Source: Lunularia cruciata (taxonomy: Eukaryota > Streptophyta > Marchantiopsida > Lunulariales > Lunulariaceae). Taken from it: 64,000 nucleotides of DNA. The DNA lies in assembly GCA_948567375.1 (NCBI GenBank), contig OX419757.1, forward strand, positions 13,888,001-13,952,000, in the 5' to 3' direction. A program made the position numbers and the translations under genes. The notes below the pieces were generated by a model. The model was not told the origin of the DNA and did no database searches. It worked only from the letters and a program-made list of their open reading frames with translations. Below, piece by piece: positions 10,820-23,314 of the stretch (position 1 is the stretch's first letter; each line of letters opens with the position of its first letter).

Positions 10820-11450
10820 AAGTTCATTTATGAGAGACTTTAGTTTCTCGCCGCTCTTATAACTGATTTATTTGGTGATCTCTTTTCCACTACACATCTT
10901 GCTTTAGGTGGTACCAAATTTCTAAATCTACCCTCTATGCGTGTACTCGGGCTAGAGCTCATTACTCACAAATCTAGCTCCATTTAATTGTTCGGAGACA
11001 AGATCAAAGCTATAGTTTCTTCATATTGCGTGATTTGTTTATTGTAGATCTGAAATTCGTGGGTTATGATTTTGCACCCATATATACGCATCATTTTATC
11101 ATGGTCATTTTAGCACCATAGATGAAGGCTTTTCAAAGGCAGGTTTTCCATGCTACCTCTACCCAAAGGGGGATTCAAGTGAGCTTGAATTTGGCAAGTA
11201 GGGATGTTTCTTGTGATTCAATTCTCGGTGAAAATACACATATATGTACACAAATTGAATGCAGGGTGTAGGAACTGAAAATTCCCCTCCAATGGAACCA
11301 AAAACCAAAAAACTGCCAAAGGTATGGTATGGCCTCCCACCGGTGACCTCAAACCAACCAAGGGTATTTTTGTAATTACCGGTTTATGAAGGGTACTTCT
11401 GCAATTTCACAACTTGTGGGGGGTATTTATGTAAATTTCCTTTATTTATA

Positions 11451-12569
11451 TACATTCTGGTATTCTGATTTAAGCTTCTTTTAATTTCTTAATATATATT
11501 TTAAATCTTTCTTATATCAAGGAACTATAGTGATTATCCTAATTGTCTTTATGATTATTATAAGAGTGACAACTTTCTTGATATTAGTAATCCGTTTATG
11601 TTAGTTTATTCATTAGTTTGGGTATATATGATATAATATGAAAAATCATGAACAAATACTTCCGTATATATCTTATGCCTTTCTCTAGTTTTAGGCGTAA
11701 CATAGGAAAATGATAATAAGTAGAAGATAATTCTTTTGAACCACCCAGATATCTTTATATGGAAATGGAAATAGAAGAATATATGGATTTATGGAAATAA
11801 ACTGATAGAATATAATCTTTAGTTCCGGAAATTTAAGACAGATAATCAGTTGATGAGATAAAGTATTAATTCTATATTATGGAGTATAACTTATCATAAT
11901 GCATATGTGAAACTATAAAGTGGATATATAAAATTTTAACTTCATTAATAATACAATATTTTGTGTAGATGATGGGACCTATGTAACTTACAAATAAGAA
12001 AATTTAAAACGATAAACAAAGATCCTTAGTCTTAAGAGCTACTCTGCACAAGTGGACTTCTAAGAAGCATGTAGTCATAACTGCGATACTCTACTGCATG
12101 GACTTACTACGTTCTTCCTCAGGTACTACAGTAGCTTGGATGTGTCGTATTCGGTTTTATTTTCCTTTCCTCGATCTGACAAGGTACAGTAAATGGATGT
12201 ATCGACCACAACCGTTGACGGCGATTTCATCTCCGTCAAACGATGACCGCTTCATGCTGCCGCAGCTCATCCACACGAGGATATCAATGCAGATACGGTG
12301 GGGAGGGGGTTTTCTGAGAGACAGTCAGTCCGAAGAGGTTGACGAAAGGTTGATGTATCGTGGATTTTTCAGGTGCTGACGTGAAAATTTGAGGAATTTG
12401 TTGTCGGAATCTGTGAATTGTTTGTGGGTGGATTTCATCGATCATTTGGAACGAAAGGATAAAATCGGTGCAGAGATTATGGAATCGAGGTCGAGGTGAA
12501 CTTGCTAGGAGGTAGGAGGTTTATGCTGAGCGCTGCTCCATACGAAGCAGGTTTAAGGAGGACGAAAGG
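11451..12569. other. Upstream region of the helicase gene
   Basis: AT-rich to about 12060, then richer in GC. An open frame of 93 codons at 12098-12379 has no recognisable domain and lies where the promoter and 5' UTR of the helicase are expected. No clear TATA box could be assigned. Confidence 0.4.
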
Positions 12570-12623
12570 ATGTGGCAATTCCAATGTATAGATTTTGAGA
12601 AATTCGCCTTTTTTCTGCTGTAG
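12570..12623 (+). promoter_or_regulatory. Upstream ORF (17 codons) before the helicase start
   Basis: ATG at 12570 opens a 17-codon frame that stops at TAG 12621-12623, 16 bp before the main ATG and out of frame with it. If the transcript starts upstream of 12570, scanning ribosomes meet this start first, so it could dampen translation. The transcription start is unknown. Confidence 0.45.
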
Positions 12624-12639
12624 AGGTTTGGCGAAGGCA

Positions 12640-14884
12640 ATGTCTCTTCTCGTGTCGCGCTCTGTGAAGGTTTTACCATTATGTATTTTCGGGCAACTTC
12701 CATTGCTCTCTGGTCGAGCTCTGTCTACAAAATTGGCAGTTCCGGCTGTTTTTCACTCAGTAGGAGGAGGATCCGGAGTATCAGCTGGAAGTAATAATAC
12801 AAGGGCGGCCCTGTCGCTGGATTCTCTGTTTGAAGATGAAGCTCGTGCAGAAAGGAACCAAAAGGTGAAGGAGAGAGAGCCAAAATCAGGGTTTGTGAGA
12901 ACCAGCCCGGTTGAGTCGGTTGACACTCGTTCATTCCCCTTCGCGGAGAAGGCATTTGGGGCTTTAAACCTCTCGAGAGTTTTGCAACAGAGAATTGTGG
13001 ACGAGGGTTTGGAGGTTCCTACTGATGTGCAAGTAGCAGCGATTCCCACCATACTCGAGGGCCACGATGCCGCAATTCAGTCTTTTACCGGTTCCGGGAA
13101 GACTCTAGCTTACTTGCTTCCAATTTTGTCAAAAGTAGGGCCCCTGAGCGATAATTCTGCAGGAGCGGATATCGTGAACAGGGGAGGAGTAGAAGTTCTT
13201 ATCGTTGTTCCTTCTAGAGAGCTTGCCATGCAGATTGTGAGGGAAGCAGAAAAAATGCTTGGGCCCTATAATAAGAAAGTAATTCAACAGCTTATAGGAG
13301 GAGCAAATCCCAATAGGCAGGAAGAAGCACTGAAGAAGAATAAGCCTTTAATTGTAGTAGGAACTCCTGGACGAATATCTGAGTTAAGTAGAGCTGGAAA
13401 GCTTCACACTCATGCTTGCCAATTTCTCGTGCTAGATGAAGCTGACCAGCTGCTGTCATCCAAGTTTAGGGATGATATGCGCAGGATTTTGGAGCACGTA
13501 GGAAAGCGCAGGTCGTCAGAATCAGGACGAGGTGCCACTCCGACTGCACCAGTAAACAGTGAGCAAGATCCTTTATTAAAGAAGGAGAAGAAGAAAGTTG
13601 AACGGCAAACCATTCTCGTTTCTGCAACAATGCCCCCCGCTGTTTTGAGAGCAGCATCGTCTTGGGGTCATAGACCTTTGTTAGTGCGAGCTACCTCTAT
13701 AATCGATGTTGAAACCCCAGGAGCTTTCTCACCTGCCTGGGGAACTCCTGTTACCAAGGTAAACCTGAAATCTAACTTGTTCCCGAATTTTCGTTTGAGC
13801 AATTTTAGGTTAACGCAGCTGTGTGAATTCCTGCTTTCACTAGCCCTGCTCATTATCTTAGCAAGTCACTAAGTTCTCATTTGTAGCTTTGAAGGTTGTC
13901 TTTCTTGCTTGTAGGTGGAAGATTTTAGATGATACTAGAAACGTGTTCTCTATCTTTAGTTACCGAAAGTGCGAAGAGCCTAAGGGGTGGACTGTTTTAG
14001 TAATTAAACATGATTTCTACCTGAACATTAAGACAAGTTTTTGAAAAATGCCACTCTTTTTGCGTCTTAATAAGAGGTTGTTTGTGTAGGCCGAAGAAGA
14101 TGCCACTGAGTTGAAGGGAGCCCGTGAAAGTTTGCCACCAAATTTGGAGCATTTTTATCTTTTATCTCCATTGCATCACCGAGTGGACTTTCTTAGGAAA
14201 TGCATTCATGCACTTGATTCGCAATCTGTCATCGTCTTCATGAATCACAGTAAAAGACTCAAAGACACCGAATTCAAGCTTACCGCGAGGGGCATTTCTG
14301 CTGGTTCCCTTCATGGAGATCTTGGTAAATTGGAGAGAACCAACATTCTTAACGCGTTCAGGTAAAAAGCTCTTATGTTCAACCGGGGCTTTCAGACTTT
14401 CAGGTCATATTCTCAGAATTGCCAGCCTATTCTGGATTGTCTTTACGTGTACAAAAGCAATTTGTCATTCCATACTTGTGTTTAATGGAGCTAACTTTGA
14501 CTCTTTCTGGCTTTTAAATTTAGAAATGGTAAGCTTCGAGTTCTGGTCGTCAGCGAGGTCGGGGCAAGAGGGCTGGATATTCCTGGTTGCGATTTGGTAG
14601 TCAACTTGGAGCTTCCAACAGATGGGTCTCACTATGCTCACCGTGGAGGTCGTACCGGACGTCTTGGACGGAAGGGGACCGTTATCAACATATGTGAAGG
14701 ATCGGAGGAGTTTGTGCTGGAGAAGTTCGAGAAACAGCTTGGGATCGTCATACGTCGCTGTGATGTTTTTGAGAGGAAGCTTATACTGTGGAAGAAACCA
14801 AGTGGAAAGACAACTGGGAGAGAGAAGAAAAAGGAATCCGAAAAGACCGAGAACAGCAAAGAGGCTGCTCCAGTGAGCTCGTAG
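12640..14884 (+). CDS. RH47: DEAD-box ATP-dependent RNA helicase, RH47/ISE1-like, probably mitochondrial
   Basis: Three exons: 12640-13758 (ends in phase 0 at AAG|GTAAAC), 14090-14361 (after GTGTAG; ends in phase 2 at CAG|GTAAAA) and 14524-14884 (after TTTAG). Together they encode 583 residues, close to the roughly 550 of the Arabidopsis family member. Helicase motifs in order: Q motif (about 118-136, VPTDVQVAAIP), I (FTGSGKT, 149-155), Ia (PSRELA), GG (IGGANPNRQ), Ib (TPGR), II (DEAD, 266-269), III (SAT, 328-330), IV (VIVFMNHS), V (ARGLDIP, 478-484) and VI (HRGGRTGR, 503-510). A charged insert of about 35 residues between II and III is typical of this subgroup, and LHTHACQFLVLDEAD and ILEHVGKR are subgroup-specific. 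The first 30 residues are Arg/Ser-rich without acids, like a mitochondrial presequence. The Arabidopsis protein acts in mitochondria, affects plasmodesmata and is essential for embryos. ATG 12640 was chosen because no in-frame ATG lies upstream. The frame is intact. Confidence 0.95.
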
Positions 14885-15540
14885 TAAGCAACTTAATTTG
14901 AATCCTGTTAAGCACCCAGCTCAAGTTGTCGGTTTCTTCCAGGATGCGGCTATGTTTATATAAGAGGAGAGTGTGAACACGCTGATCACTGTATTTAAAG
15001 TCATGCAGTGTGCTCAAAATTCTAATGTGGAAGACATCCGTGCACTGCCCCGAATTTCCCCTCTTGTTGCAAATCGTGTTTTGTCTGAAGATATTTTGCC
15101 TCCGGCATCAGTATCTGCTTGCCGTTTCCATTAAGCTGGTCCAACTCTAGTTTTCATGCTAGCAAGGGCACACCGGAAGAAAACAGTCCTAAGAAGAAAA
15201 AATCTGATTGCTGGACTTGAGCTCAGACAAGAATAGTACCGCAATGTAAGAGCATGTTTCATTTCTTTTCTTTTGCATATCTTTTACAGGAGAAGTACCT
15301 TGCATGCACAGGACTAGGAAGTAAGAAAATCCGCGTTCATCTCTGATCGACTCATAAAACTTAGTATCTTTAGAAGCGAGAATAAAAGTGTTTCAACGCT
15401 GTGACTCTCTCTTTAGAGAGAGTCATGTATTTCCTTGAATTAGACAAGAATCTTTACCAGTTATTCGCATTAATATTTGGAGAATTCTGTTCACTGCACT
15501 TTTCGTAGAGTGTCATTTTCTTTGTAATAAATTTTTCTTT
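14885..15540 (+). other. Probable 3' UTR and downstream region of the helicase
   Basis: AATAAA-like hexamers occur at about 15380 and 15524 in T-rich surroundings, so transcripts may end near either. There is no open frame. A perfect hairpin (15402-15425) lies between them. The real poly(A) site cannot be fixed from sequence. Confidence 0.4.
15402..15425. repeat. Perfect 11-bp inverted repeat with a 2-base loop
   Basis: TGACTCTCTCT at 15402-15412 pairs exactly with AGAGAGAGTCA at 15415-15425. It is possibly a 3'-UTR hairpin of the helicase transcript. Confidence 0.8.
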
Positions 15541-15577
15541 TTTTAAGAATCTATCCTTTAAGCATCCTTCAGGTTGA

Positions 15578-15607
15578 ATAATGCTCTACAGCAAAGTAGA
15601 GCATTAT
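15578..15607. repeat. Perfect 12-bp hairpin
   Basis: ATAATGCTCTAC at 15578-15589 and GTAGAGCATTAT at 15596-15607 are exact inverse complements around a 6-base loop. No function is evident. Confidence 0.8.
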
Positions 15608-17950
15608 AGAAGTTTCTCCGTTGATTCAATCATCATGAAAATATTATGTTATCAGTATTTATATCATCAAAGTGCACACAGAATAATGGGATTCAACTTT
15701 TATATGCAAATGAACATGTCATTTCTTACTGATTGCTCATGTAACTTATTTCTTTATTTGCCCTATTCCTTGTCAGACACCCTTTAACCTCAACATTGGA
15801 TGTCATTGAGAGTTTTGGTTAATCTTTCATATTGGAGGCTCTTTCTCTTGAGAACTCTTATTGTATCTGGTGTAGCATAAACCGATCATGAACATCAAAA
15901 ATTTGCTTACATCTATTAAGCAGTAAATGTAGTATATATAGTTAAGACAGTCTCTCGTGCCCAAGATTTTATACTCCTCTTTTACAAGGATAATCAACAT
16001 AAAAAGAAATGACCCATAAAGGAATTGACTAAAGTTACTGCTTATATCGAAACTTTAGCAAGCTTGCTTGAATGATATGTTACTTGATTTCATAAAAGAT
16101 GTATTTTATTCTTACTTTTATTCAACCTTATATTTGTTTCCTTTTTGTAGAGAAATACCGGTTCGTCCCTATAGTGTAATGGATATTCACAAGATGTTCA
16201 TAATTACATCCATAAGTTTATACATGACGATAAGTTTGATTTGATTCTCAAGGATGATACTCTATAGATAATCAAATACTTCTTTTCATTTGAGTCTTGT
16301 TTTGTAAATATATCCACAATGTAAACGTTTAACATAGAGTATCATCATTCATTCAAACTAAACTTGTCTATGTAGGCTTGTTTTGCAGTTTTACGTTATA
16401 TCATTGAACTTATAAATAGCTAACCTAAAATTCCTAAGATTTTTGTTCATTTCCAATTTTCTATAAAATGAAATGGATAAAATTTAACCACAAACTTGAC
16501 GAAAGGAAGAGAAGGCTTCTGAAGATAGTTTTATATTTTGCTCCTTATACGGAAATTTATTAATATGATTATATGTAGAAAATGATCGATAGAAACCAAA
16601 CAAGATGAATAATCCTCCATTTAGAACAAATGTGACTTTTCGAAGTGAATTCACTCAAAAAAAGAATTACCCTCACTGCTCAAAACAGAAATTATAGTTA
16701 AGATAATAAAATATTTCAAGATAGAACTCCTCTGTGATCATTCAACAATATAGGTACACAACTCCTATTCATAATCACATTCATCTTTGAACTTCAATGT
16801 TTTTCTAAAATGATATGAATTACGATAGAGGAGGTAGAAACATACGAGGATAAGTCGAATCTATTATGAAGTTTGTCACCAGAATGGGAAAACAGATATT
16901 GAAGTGCATCAAAATCACACAACACACAATTCTTCTCCTACTCATGAAATAGAACTCGTAATTATATTTAATTATATCATGTTTATTACGGGAAGACTTC
17001 TTCACTTGTTCAATACAGCTATTCAGTTTCTTTCGTTCAAGTATCTGGAGTATACCCCAAACCATGTTTACTCCAAGGGAATTCTGGAGCTCCTCTTTGG
17101 ATAATACCAAGATTATTCAAAGTTCCATTCACTATAGGGAGAAAATTATGTACGAAGGTTTTTGTAGACTCTACTTTTCGTCAAATACTCCTTGAATAGT
17201 AAAAATTCAAAAAAATTGGAAATATTGACTGTATACATATGTCAAATTATCTTAGTCTTTTGTTTCTTTAACCACGTTTCACTTATGTATTGTAAATTTT
17301 TCTCAAAATTCATCAGACATACTTCTTAGCTGATGGGTAGCATATGTATGTATGTATGTATGTATATTACTAAATCTCGATTCTTGGTACCAAAATATGA
17401 AAAAATATAACTCTGCAACAATCCTAACAATCCGTTCATCACACTCATTATTAGGATGTTTCTTCGTTGTAGATATATAACATATTTTCTTAAACCTAAA
17501 TCATCAATTGATAAAAAAGATACTTAATATGGTTCCCATCTTCCCATTAACCGATCCAACGGGATAGCACATCTACGATAGAATCCAAAATCATTTGTTT
17601 TGAAACGGTTACTTGAAATGCCTCCACTTTTGAAGATTACTAGTAAGCTAACTTTTAGACAAAAGAATTTCATCATTAATTAATACCTAAGATTTACAGT
17701 TTTCTTGTCCGAGGAGAAGGGTCTCTTCTTTCTGAGCAGACAAACGAGAGAATGTGAATCTTCGCCCTCGCCTGAAACGTGGGACAAGTGAAGACAAAGA
17801 GGTTGGATAAGAGTTCTCACCACCTGTTATATTGACTTATCACTAAGAGAACCCCCTACTAACACCGACGACTATCTACTTTGACTTCCACTTAGTTTAA
17901 TAGTGTAATTGCACCGGTGGGACGCATCACGTAAGTTTACGCAACATAGT
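15608..17950. other. AT-rich intergenic DNA
   Basis: No coherent gene is seen. A (TATG)n microsatellite runs from about 17343 to 17366. Short open frames near 16820-17110 on both strands have no domain and are probably chance. Confidence 0.55.
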
Positions 17951-18468
17951 TCCTTGGGTTCCTCAAATTCCACAGCTCATATTATGAGGTAGAAGAAGAG
18001 ATACATAATCTCTTCTGGATGTGGAACGCCACACTCGTCTGTACTATTACTTCTGTAATGTCAAACTTGACTCCGTAAGTTTGACATCAAGATGCAAGGT
18101 GCAAGATCTCAAATTGAAAAGAATGCATTGAATGGCAAGGAATCATATTGGAGGAAAAGGGAGCCGTTAGATTTCATGTTCTAGAAACATAATCTCTTCT
18201 GGATGTGGACAACGCCACACTCGTCATATTATTCTTCTAACTCATAGTATGAGCTGTCGAATTTGAGGAAACCCAAGGATTTGATTACACTTAAACTTAC
18301 AGAATCAAGTTTGACATTACAGAAGTGTAATAATATTTTCCACATTCAGAAGAGATTACAGAGTTAAGTTTGACATCAAAATGCAAGATCTCAAGTTGAT
18401 CTAGAATCCATTCAATGGCAAGGAAGCATATTGGAGGAAACGGGAGCCGTTACTTTTCATGTTCTAGG
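17951..18468. repeat. Mosaic of direct and inverted repeats
   Basis: Four blocks recur. Block X (about 17951-17990, CTTGGGTTCCTCAAATTC) returns inverted at 18240-18278. Block Y (ATCTCTTCTGGATGTGG) at about 18008 returns directly at about 18190 and inverted at about 18333-18355. Block Z (CTTCTGTAATGTCAAACTTG) at about 18052 returns inverted at about 18295-18325. Block W (GTTTGACATCAAGATGCAAG to CATGTTCTAG) at 18078-18184 returns directly at about 18366-18468. The inverted blocks come in the order X', Z', Y', so this is not one simple palindrome. Confidence 0.75.
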
Positions 18469-20334
18469 AAAAACGGTCTGGATTTCGAGAGCTTCCGTTG
18501 GGAAAAGCCCACATCTATTGATAAAATTAACACGAAACTAGATTTAATACTCACGTTAAGTTTTCCTTAGCCTCTTTCTTGGGGTGGGTTTATGACCAAG
18601 CATAAACTTACTCGGTACTTTGTGTAGAATTCGGCATGCAAAATGATTCCAGAATTTGAATTAGTGCATTGTCTTTCTGCAATCTCTGACAAGGGTGAAC
18701 ACCATTGTCTTGGATGTTTATGTTATCAATTCTTCTTTTCAGATCGTAATTCATCAATCAGGTATTCTATTCGCAATCTCAGTTCCCAAATCCAAGTCCT
18801 ATTGCCTCACGGGCAGTCAAGTCCCTTCTGCTATCGTACAACCTGAAAGGCCGTAATTGGAACAGGAAGCAAACTACAGAAGAACCAAGCGTTACTCAAA
18901 AGTGTATCGTCCCAACATGATGGGTACAGTGTTGATAATAATGGACAGATTCCCACTTCGAGAAGACTTATTCCCAGTCCCAAAAAGCTCATGCAAATTT
19001 GCTTTGTCCTTGGAGATCATTTGCACTTGTTTTGAAGTGATCGAGGACTCTTCCAAAGGCTCCAAACGAGTACAACCTTAGTTGATGTTATATCTAAGTA
19101 TTCTCAAACAGAAAGTTCTCTATTATCAGAGTGGAGGAGAGAAGCGTAAACTTCTCTCTTTCACGAAGTGGGCACAACCAAGTTGGATAACAAAGGAGAG
19201 AAGATCAACGTAAACTCTTTGTTAACTACCACGTCTCGATGGAGAGCAGTTCGTGGAGGACAAAACACTTCAGACAAAAAGCTCACGAGAGATATGGAAC
19301 TTGTACAGGATGTATATATAGTGCACGAAATTCTTATGGCGGTATCTCTTTGAAGAAAGCCATCATGAAAGTTACACAAATACAAATAGAATGCTTTGTA
19401 GATCTTGGAAGGTTCCTGTATTGCGGGCTTTGGTGCATTCCTTTTGTCTTCTGAGACACTTCTCTCTTTCCAGACCAAACAAATCAACCGTTTAGCTATT
19501 GTATTCCGAGAAGGTAGGAAATGAGTGCTATAACTTATTGTATTTGGAGGAGAAGAATGCTGCAGACAACATCTAATATCGTATGAAAAACAATGAAGAC
19601 GTTTAATGTCAAAACTTTAAATGAAATTTCTCCCTCTCTCTTATTACATTAGTATCTCACTTTGATGATGACTTGCAAGAATTCGCCCATTCGTTTTTCC
19701 TATTCTACCAGAATCAGGGCTCAACACTACAAGTTAAGGAAGGCATTTGAAGTAAACTGCTGGTGAGTGAAAATGAATATAAGATGTCTATATCTCCAAG
19801 ATGTGAGGTATAACTTATAATCTTTATTATGTCGCATAAAATCGTCGAATTTTCTGCTATTTCCAAACGTTAAGAATAGTGAAAATACTCCTTTGAGATT
19901 CACTCGACCGGTTTAGTGGGAGGGAACTTTAAGGGAAATTAAGATCTCTTTATCTAACTATTTATTAAAATTGCAGGTTCACTAAACCATGTTTAATAAA
20001 CCAAAACTTATAACGCAAGATCAAGAAAAGTACATATTATTTCTTCTTCTTTGGATATTCCTTAACGCCTCTCTATCTATTCACCTAAAATAGTTTCTAT
20101 TTTCAGAGTGTAATCATACAGACAACTTAATCCTAGAAAATATGGCTACTAAAGCCAAAACATAGTGTAAACTACCGAAACTGCTCTAGTTTCCACAATA
20201 TACCATAAGCAGGTGCTGCTGCAGATAATTCATGTCACAACATGACGACACCACTTCTCTTAGATCTATCACCAAGGTTTCTCGCTTGCTTCTTTCTCAC
20301 CAATGTCAATTTACTAAACCCACCAACAACAGAA
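18469..20334. other. Unassigned DNA with weak coding-like stretches
   Basis: Between 18640 and 19490 composition is less AT-rich, and short open segments overlap in several frames (for example 18643-18846, 18857-19081 and, on the minus strand, 19161-19487). None shows a recognisable domain and no exon structure could be built. It may be a relic gene or chance. Confidence 0.4.
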
Positions 20335-20379
20335 TTTAAGTAAAAAGGCCACCACATAGAGCACATGAAGGATGGGAAG
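20335..20379 (-). mobile_element. Family D micro-copy D-c (about 45 bp)
   Basis: Only the terminal D block (AAAAAGGCCACCACATAG to GGATGGGAAG) is present. AACAGAA at 20328-20334 and 20380-20386 flanks it as a 7-bp target duplication, which supports true insertion of a tiny 5'-truncated cDNA. Confidence 0.7.
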
Positions 20380-20386
20380 AACAGAA

Positions 20387-23223
20387 ATAAAAGGAAAGTT
20401 GCTTACTCCCTTAACCTCCAGAAAACGAGTTTGTCCTCATCCCCTAGTAAGCTGTTTAATCGCTATCTATCTATGCACAGTACCCCAAATTCCACATCGT
20501 ACGCTTCTCTGCAAGCGTGCAGTTATCATGAACCCCAAAAAGATGGTACTACATACTTGACTCTGGAGGAAATAATTCCTTTGGCTGTTGGGATTTAGAA
20601 CTAACCTATGGTAGTAGTAAAAGAGTTGGCTTCTTATGAGATTGCATGAAGTAGGTAGATCGATAGTCTTTCCAAACAAAATCCAGGACCATATCCCCAA
20701 TCAGCAACATTGGGAGGGAGGAACATTTAATGTAGGTACAAAGAAGTAGGTAAAACGCATATCCGACCAGCTAACTCAAATATTTCCTCACCTCTCTATA
20801 AGAGCACCTTAAAAGCATGAGATACGTACGATACCATAATAGCTGCCACCCATGGTTCTCCATTTCCAACTAAATCTCCCCATATTATGGCTTCGCGTGG
20901 GCAATAATAGTTAGTCCCCAATAAGAAACCGTTTTCGCAAGGACAATCCTAGTAGGAAACGGTTTCTTGACGGACTTATCCGTCGTGTCGAATAGGGTGG
21001 GAGGGAGGGAGGTAGGGTGTTGGTACCGATTCATTATAATACAAAAGAAAATTCTTTTGCCTCAAGAGTGGACCGGCCCACGTGAAATCCTCGTGAACAA
21101 TCGACTATCAGCCCTCGTCTTTTTGTGCAAAGTCCACTATTTTACTGCCATGTGGGTGTTCAATTCTTGCACTACCCACCTCAATATGTGTGTCTGACAT
21201 GGAGTTTAGAGTGGGGGGGGGGTTGGAGTTTTATCGTAACCAGAGCCGCCATATTCGTATGGTTTTCCCATTCGTATGGTCTAGTGAATGGGTTTTGGAT
21301 TTGTCTTCTAATACTCAGGCTATAAAATCGAGTCTATGTTCGAGTTTCTAAATGTGATTTGAGACGTTCATCTTATATGAATAACTTGTTTCGTAAGTAT
21401 GAAAAGTATCTCTAGAGATATATCTTTTAGTTTGTATCTATTAAAAGCCGAACCAAATAGATTGTAAAAGACTATGGATGACCTGAAAGTACTTTAGATC
21501 AACTCACATAAGCACTTTCCTTTGACAAAAATGTGGCGACCTGTTCGCTAGTTTAAATAATTCTATACTTCTGAACGCCGTCTTTCACCTAGATTGGTCT
21601 AGACGTTCATAAATACTTACAACTTTAAACCAATGCCATACAGGGGCAAAATTGCACGTAATGATCCACGTCCCACTCGACGTGGATGCCACAGTAATAC
21701 ACGCAAGAATCTTCATAATTCCAGTCATCAGATTTCTAATTCTAGATTTCGCTGCATGCATAGTCTGAACTAAATTATTCAACACTTTAAAGACTAATGA
21801 AACTATGTCTATCTAGAAAAAGAAACAACAATTACAAATATGTATGCACTATAACCTCAACGATAATTAACACAAAATGAGGCAGAGACCCTTATCCTCA
21901 AGACATATCTGAATATATCTTACATAGAGGTGGGGATTTGTATGGCATATAGCATTATTCATAACCCAACCGATGAACTAAAATAATTAACAAGAATAAA
22001 TATTGTATATATAGAATATAGACTCCAACCGAATTTCATATACTGCTCCGACCGGTTTCCTCACCGTTTATTATATATATCCTACAAGAAAGTGGAGACC
22101 CGTCAGGTGCAGCCAGGATGAAGGATAACGGGAAGGAGCGCCGGGATCAACGTACGTTCCACCGCGACGTGACTCGCTGGCGACCGTCGCCTCGAAGGCG
22201 GCACATGCCTGAGCATCAGATGCCTCATTGCATACCAGTCTGGATGAGAGTTTTTGTTGTCTGAAGTGGGAGGCTAACAAAGTGCCGGAGGTACATGGTG
22301 CCGTTAAAGCCGCCGGGAGGTTCTCCTTTCCCTCCAACGAAGTCAAAGTTTATTCCTTAAACTCAGATTCTAGAACGTCGTCGCCTTTCAACAACCTTTT
22401 CGTGATTTTGTACTGTTGTACAGTGCTGTCAGACGGGGGAATATTCCGTCCTTCTCTCTTATTCCTATCCAGTTCAGATAAGGTGTACATGTGGGCTTTT
22501 CATTATACACCTAAGGCTTTTACCTGCGGTGAGCACTTCCTGGATGAGATGGTTAGTTATTACCTGTCCTTGTCGGACATTTATTGGAGTATACTGAATA
22601 AAATATGGAAAAGGCGACATATATTCACCTTCTATATATGTTATGTGGCAGGCATGGTGTCAAACTTACCACGGTACGATGTGTGCCCAGAGGTATGGCA
22701 GTTTTCGTTATCCGGGGTTGGTATCATGGTTATTGGCAATTAATTGTGGTTAGTGTCGTTAAAGAGATCGATTCGAAAGTGGTGGACCTCTAGTTTGTAT
22801 ATTATAGACATATGAGGCAAACCATCTATTTTTTCGCCTAGAACAGCAGTAACAGCTTACAGTTCTAGACAAAAAGAATATAACTTTTACTTCCTATTTT
22901 ATGATTTCTTTCAATAGTGTATATATTATTCCACCAAGAACAATAGCTAATATCATAACAACAGCTAATTCACAAGAGACTTCTTGAAAAGATACTTCAC
23001 TGATAATTCCGCTAAGTTGATTGACTTGCATCATTTCGAAACTAAACACGTTAAAAAGGACCTTTTAACGTGTTAAGTTCAACTTTTTAACTTTTAAACG
23101 ATGTTAATCGTTTTATCTACCTTTTTTTTCGATGTTCCTGGATTTTATTTTAGCTATTTTATTTATGCTTGTACGATTTGGCCCCATCCTTTAGCCTCTT
23201 GTCCTCTATATTATATCCTTCGC
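20387..23223. other. Unassigned intergenic DNA with two hairpins
   Basis: No gene is recognised. A perfect 12-bp inverted repeat (AAGAAACCGTTT at 20923-20934, AAACGGTTTCTT at 20957-20968) and a near-perfect palindrome at 23045-23074 (AACACGTTAAAA against TTTTAACGTGTT) are present. A run of ten G lies at 21213-21222. A GC-richer block at 22071-22346 has a 91-codon minus-strand frame without a known domain. Confidence 0.5.
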
Positions 23224-23258
23224 TTCCCATCCTTCGTTTTTCCTACGCGGTCGCCTTT
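23224..23258 (+). mobile_element. Family D terminal remnant D-d
   Basis: About 35 bp match the last bases of family D in plus orientation (TTCCCATCCTTCGTTTTTCC then TACGCGGTCGCCTTT). Upstream sequence is unrelated and no target duplication was found. Confidence 0.6.
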
Positions 23259-23314
23259 CTTTCGATATTATATACATATAGACCAACCCGAAATTCACCT
23301 ATATAGTACATACA

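Larger units (their letters stand above)
10156..11440. mobile_element. Mutator-like (MULE/foldback) non-autonomous element
   Basis: Terminal inverted repeats of about 80 bp: the left arm (10157-10193 plus 10426-10469) and the reverse complement of 11359-11440 share GGAAATTTACA, ATACCCC, CAAGTT, GCAGAAGT/CAGAAGT, TAATTACAAAAATACCC and CTTGG. The flanks TTTATTTGTA (10146-10155) and TTTATTTATA (11441-11450) form a 10-bp direct repeat with one mismatch, the duplication length typical of Mutator-like elements. No transposase frame is present. Two 5'-truncated family D copies sit inside; the first interrupts the left arm, so the D insertions are younger than this element. Confidence 0.7.

Noticed and set aside
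12595-12639. In-frame extension of the helicase upstream of ATG 12640
   Set aside because: It would need a TTG start; no in-frame ATG exists, and the ATG at 12640 gives a good presequence.
16164-16195. Sequence resembling the 5' half of a tRNA (GTCCCTATAGTGTAATGGAT)
   Set aside because: No anticodon stem, T arm or matching acceptor strand follows in the next 80 bases.
19161-19487. 108-codon minus-strand ORF
   Set aside because: No domain, overlaps open frames on the other strand, and no splice context could be built.
22071-22346. 91-codon minus-strand ORF in a GC-rich block
   Set aside because: No domain, no support from a second exon, and a length that GC-rich DNA gives by chance.
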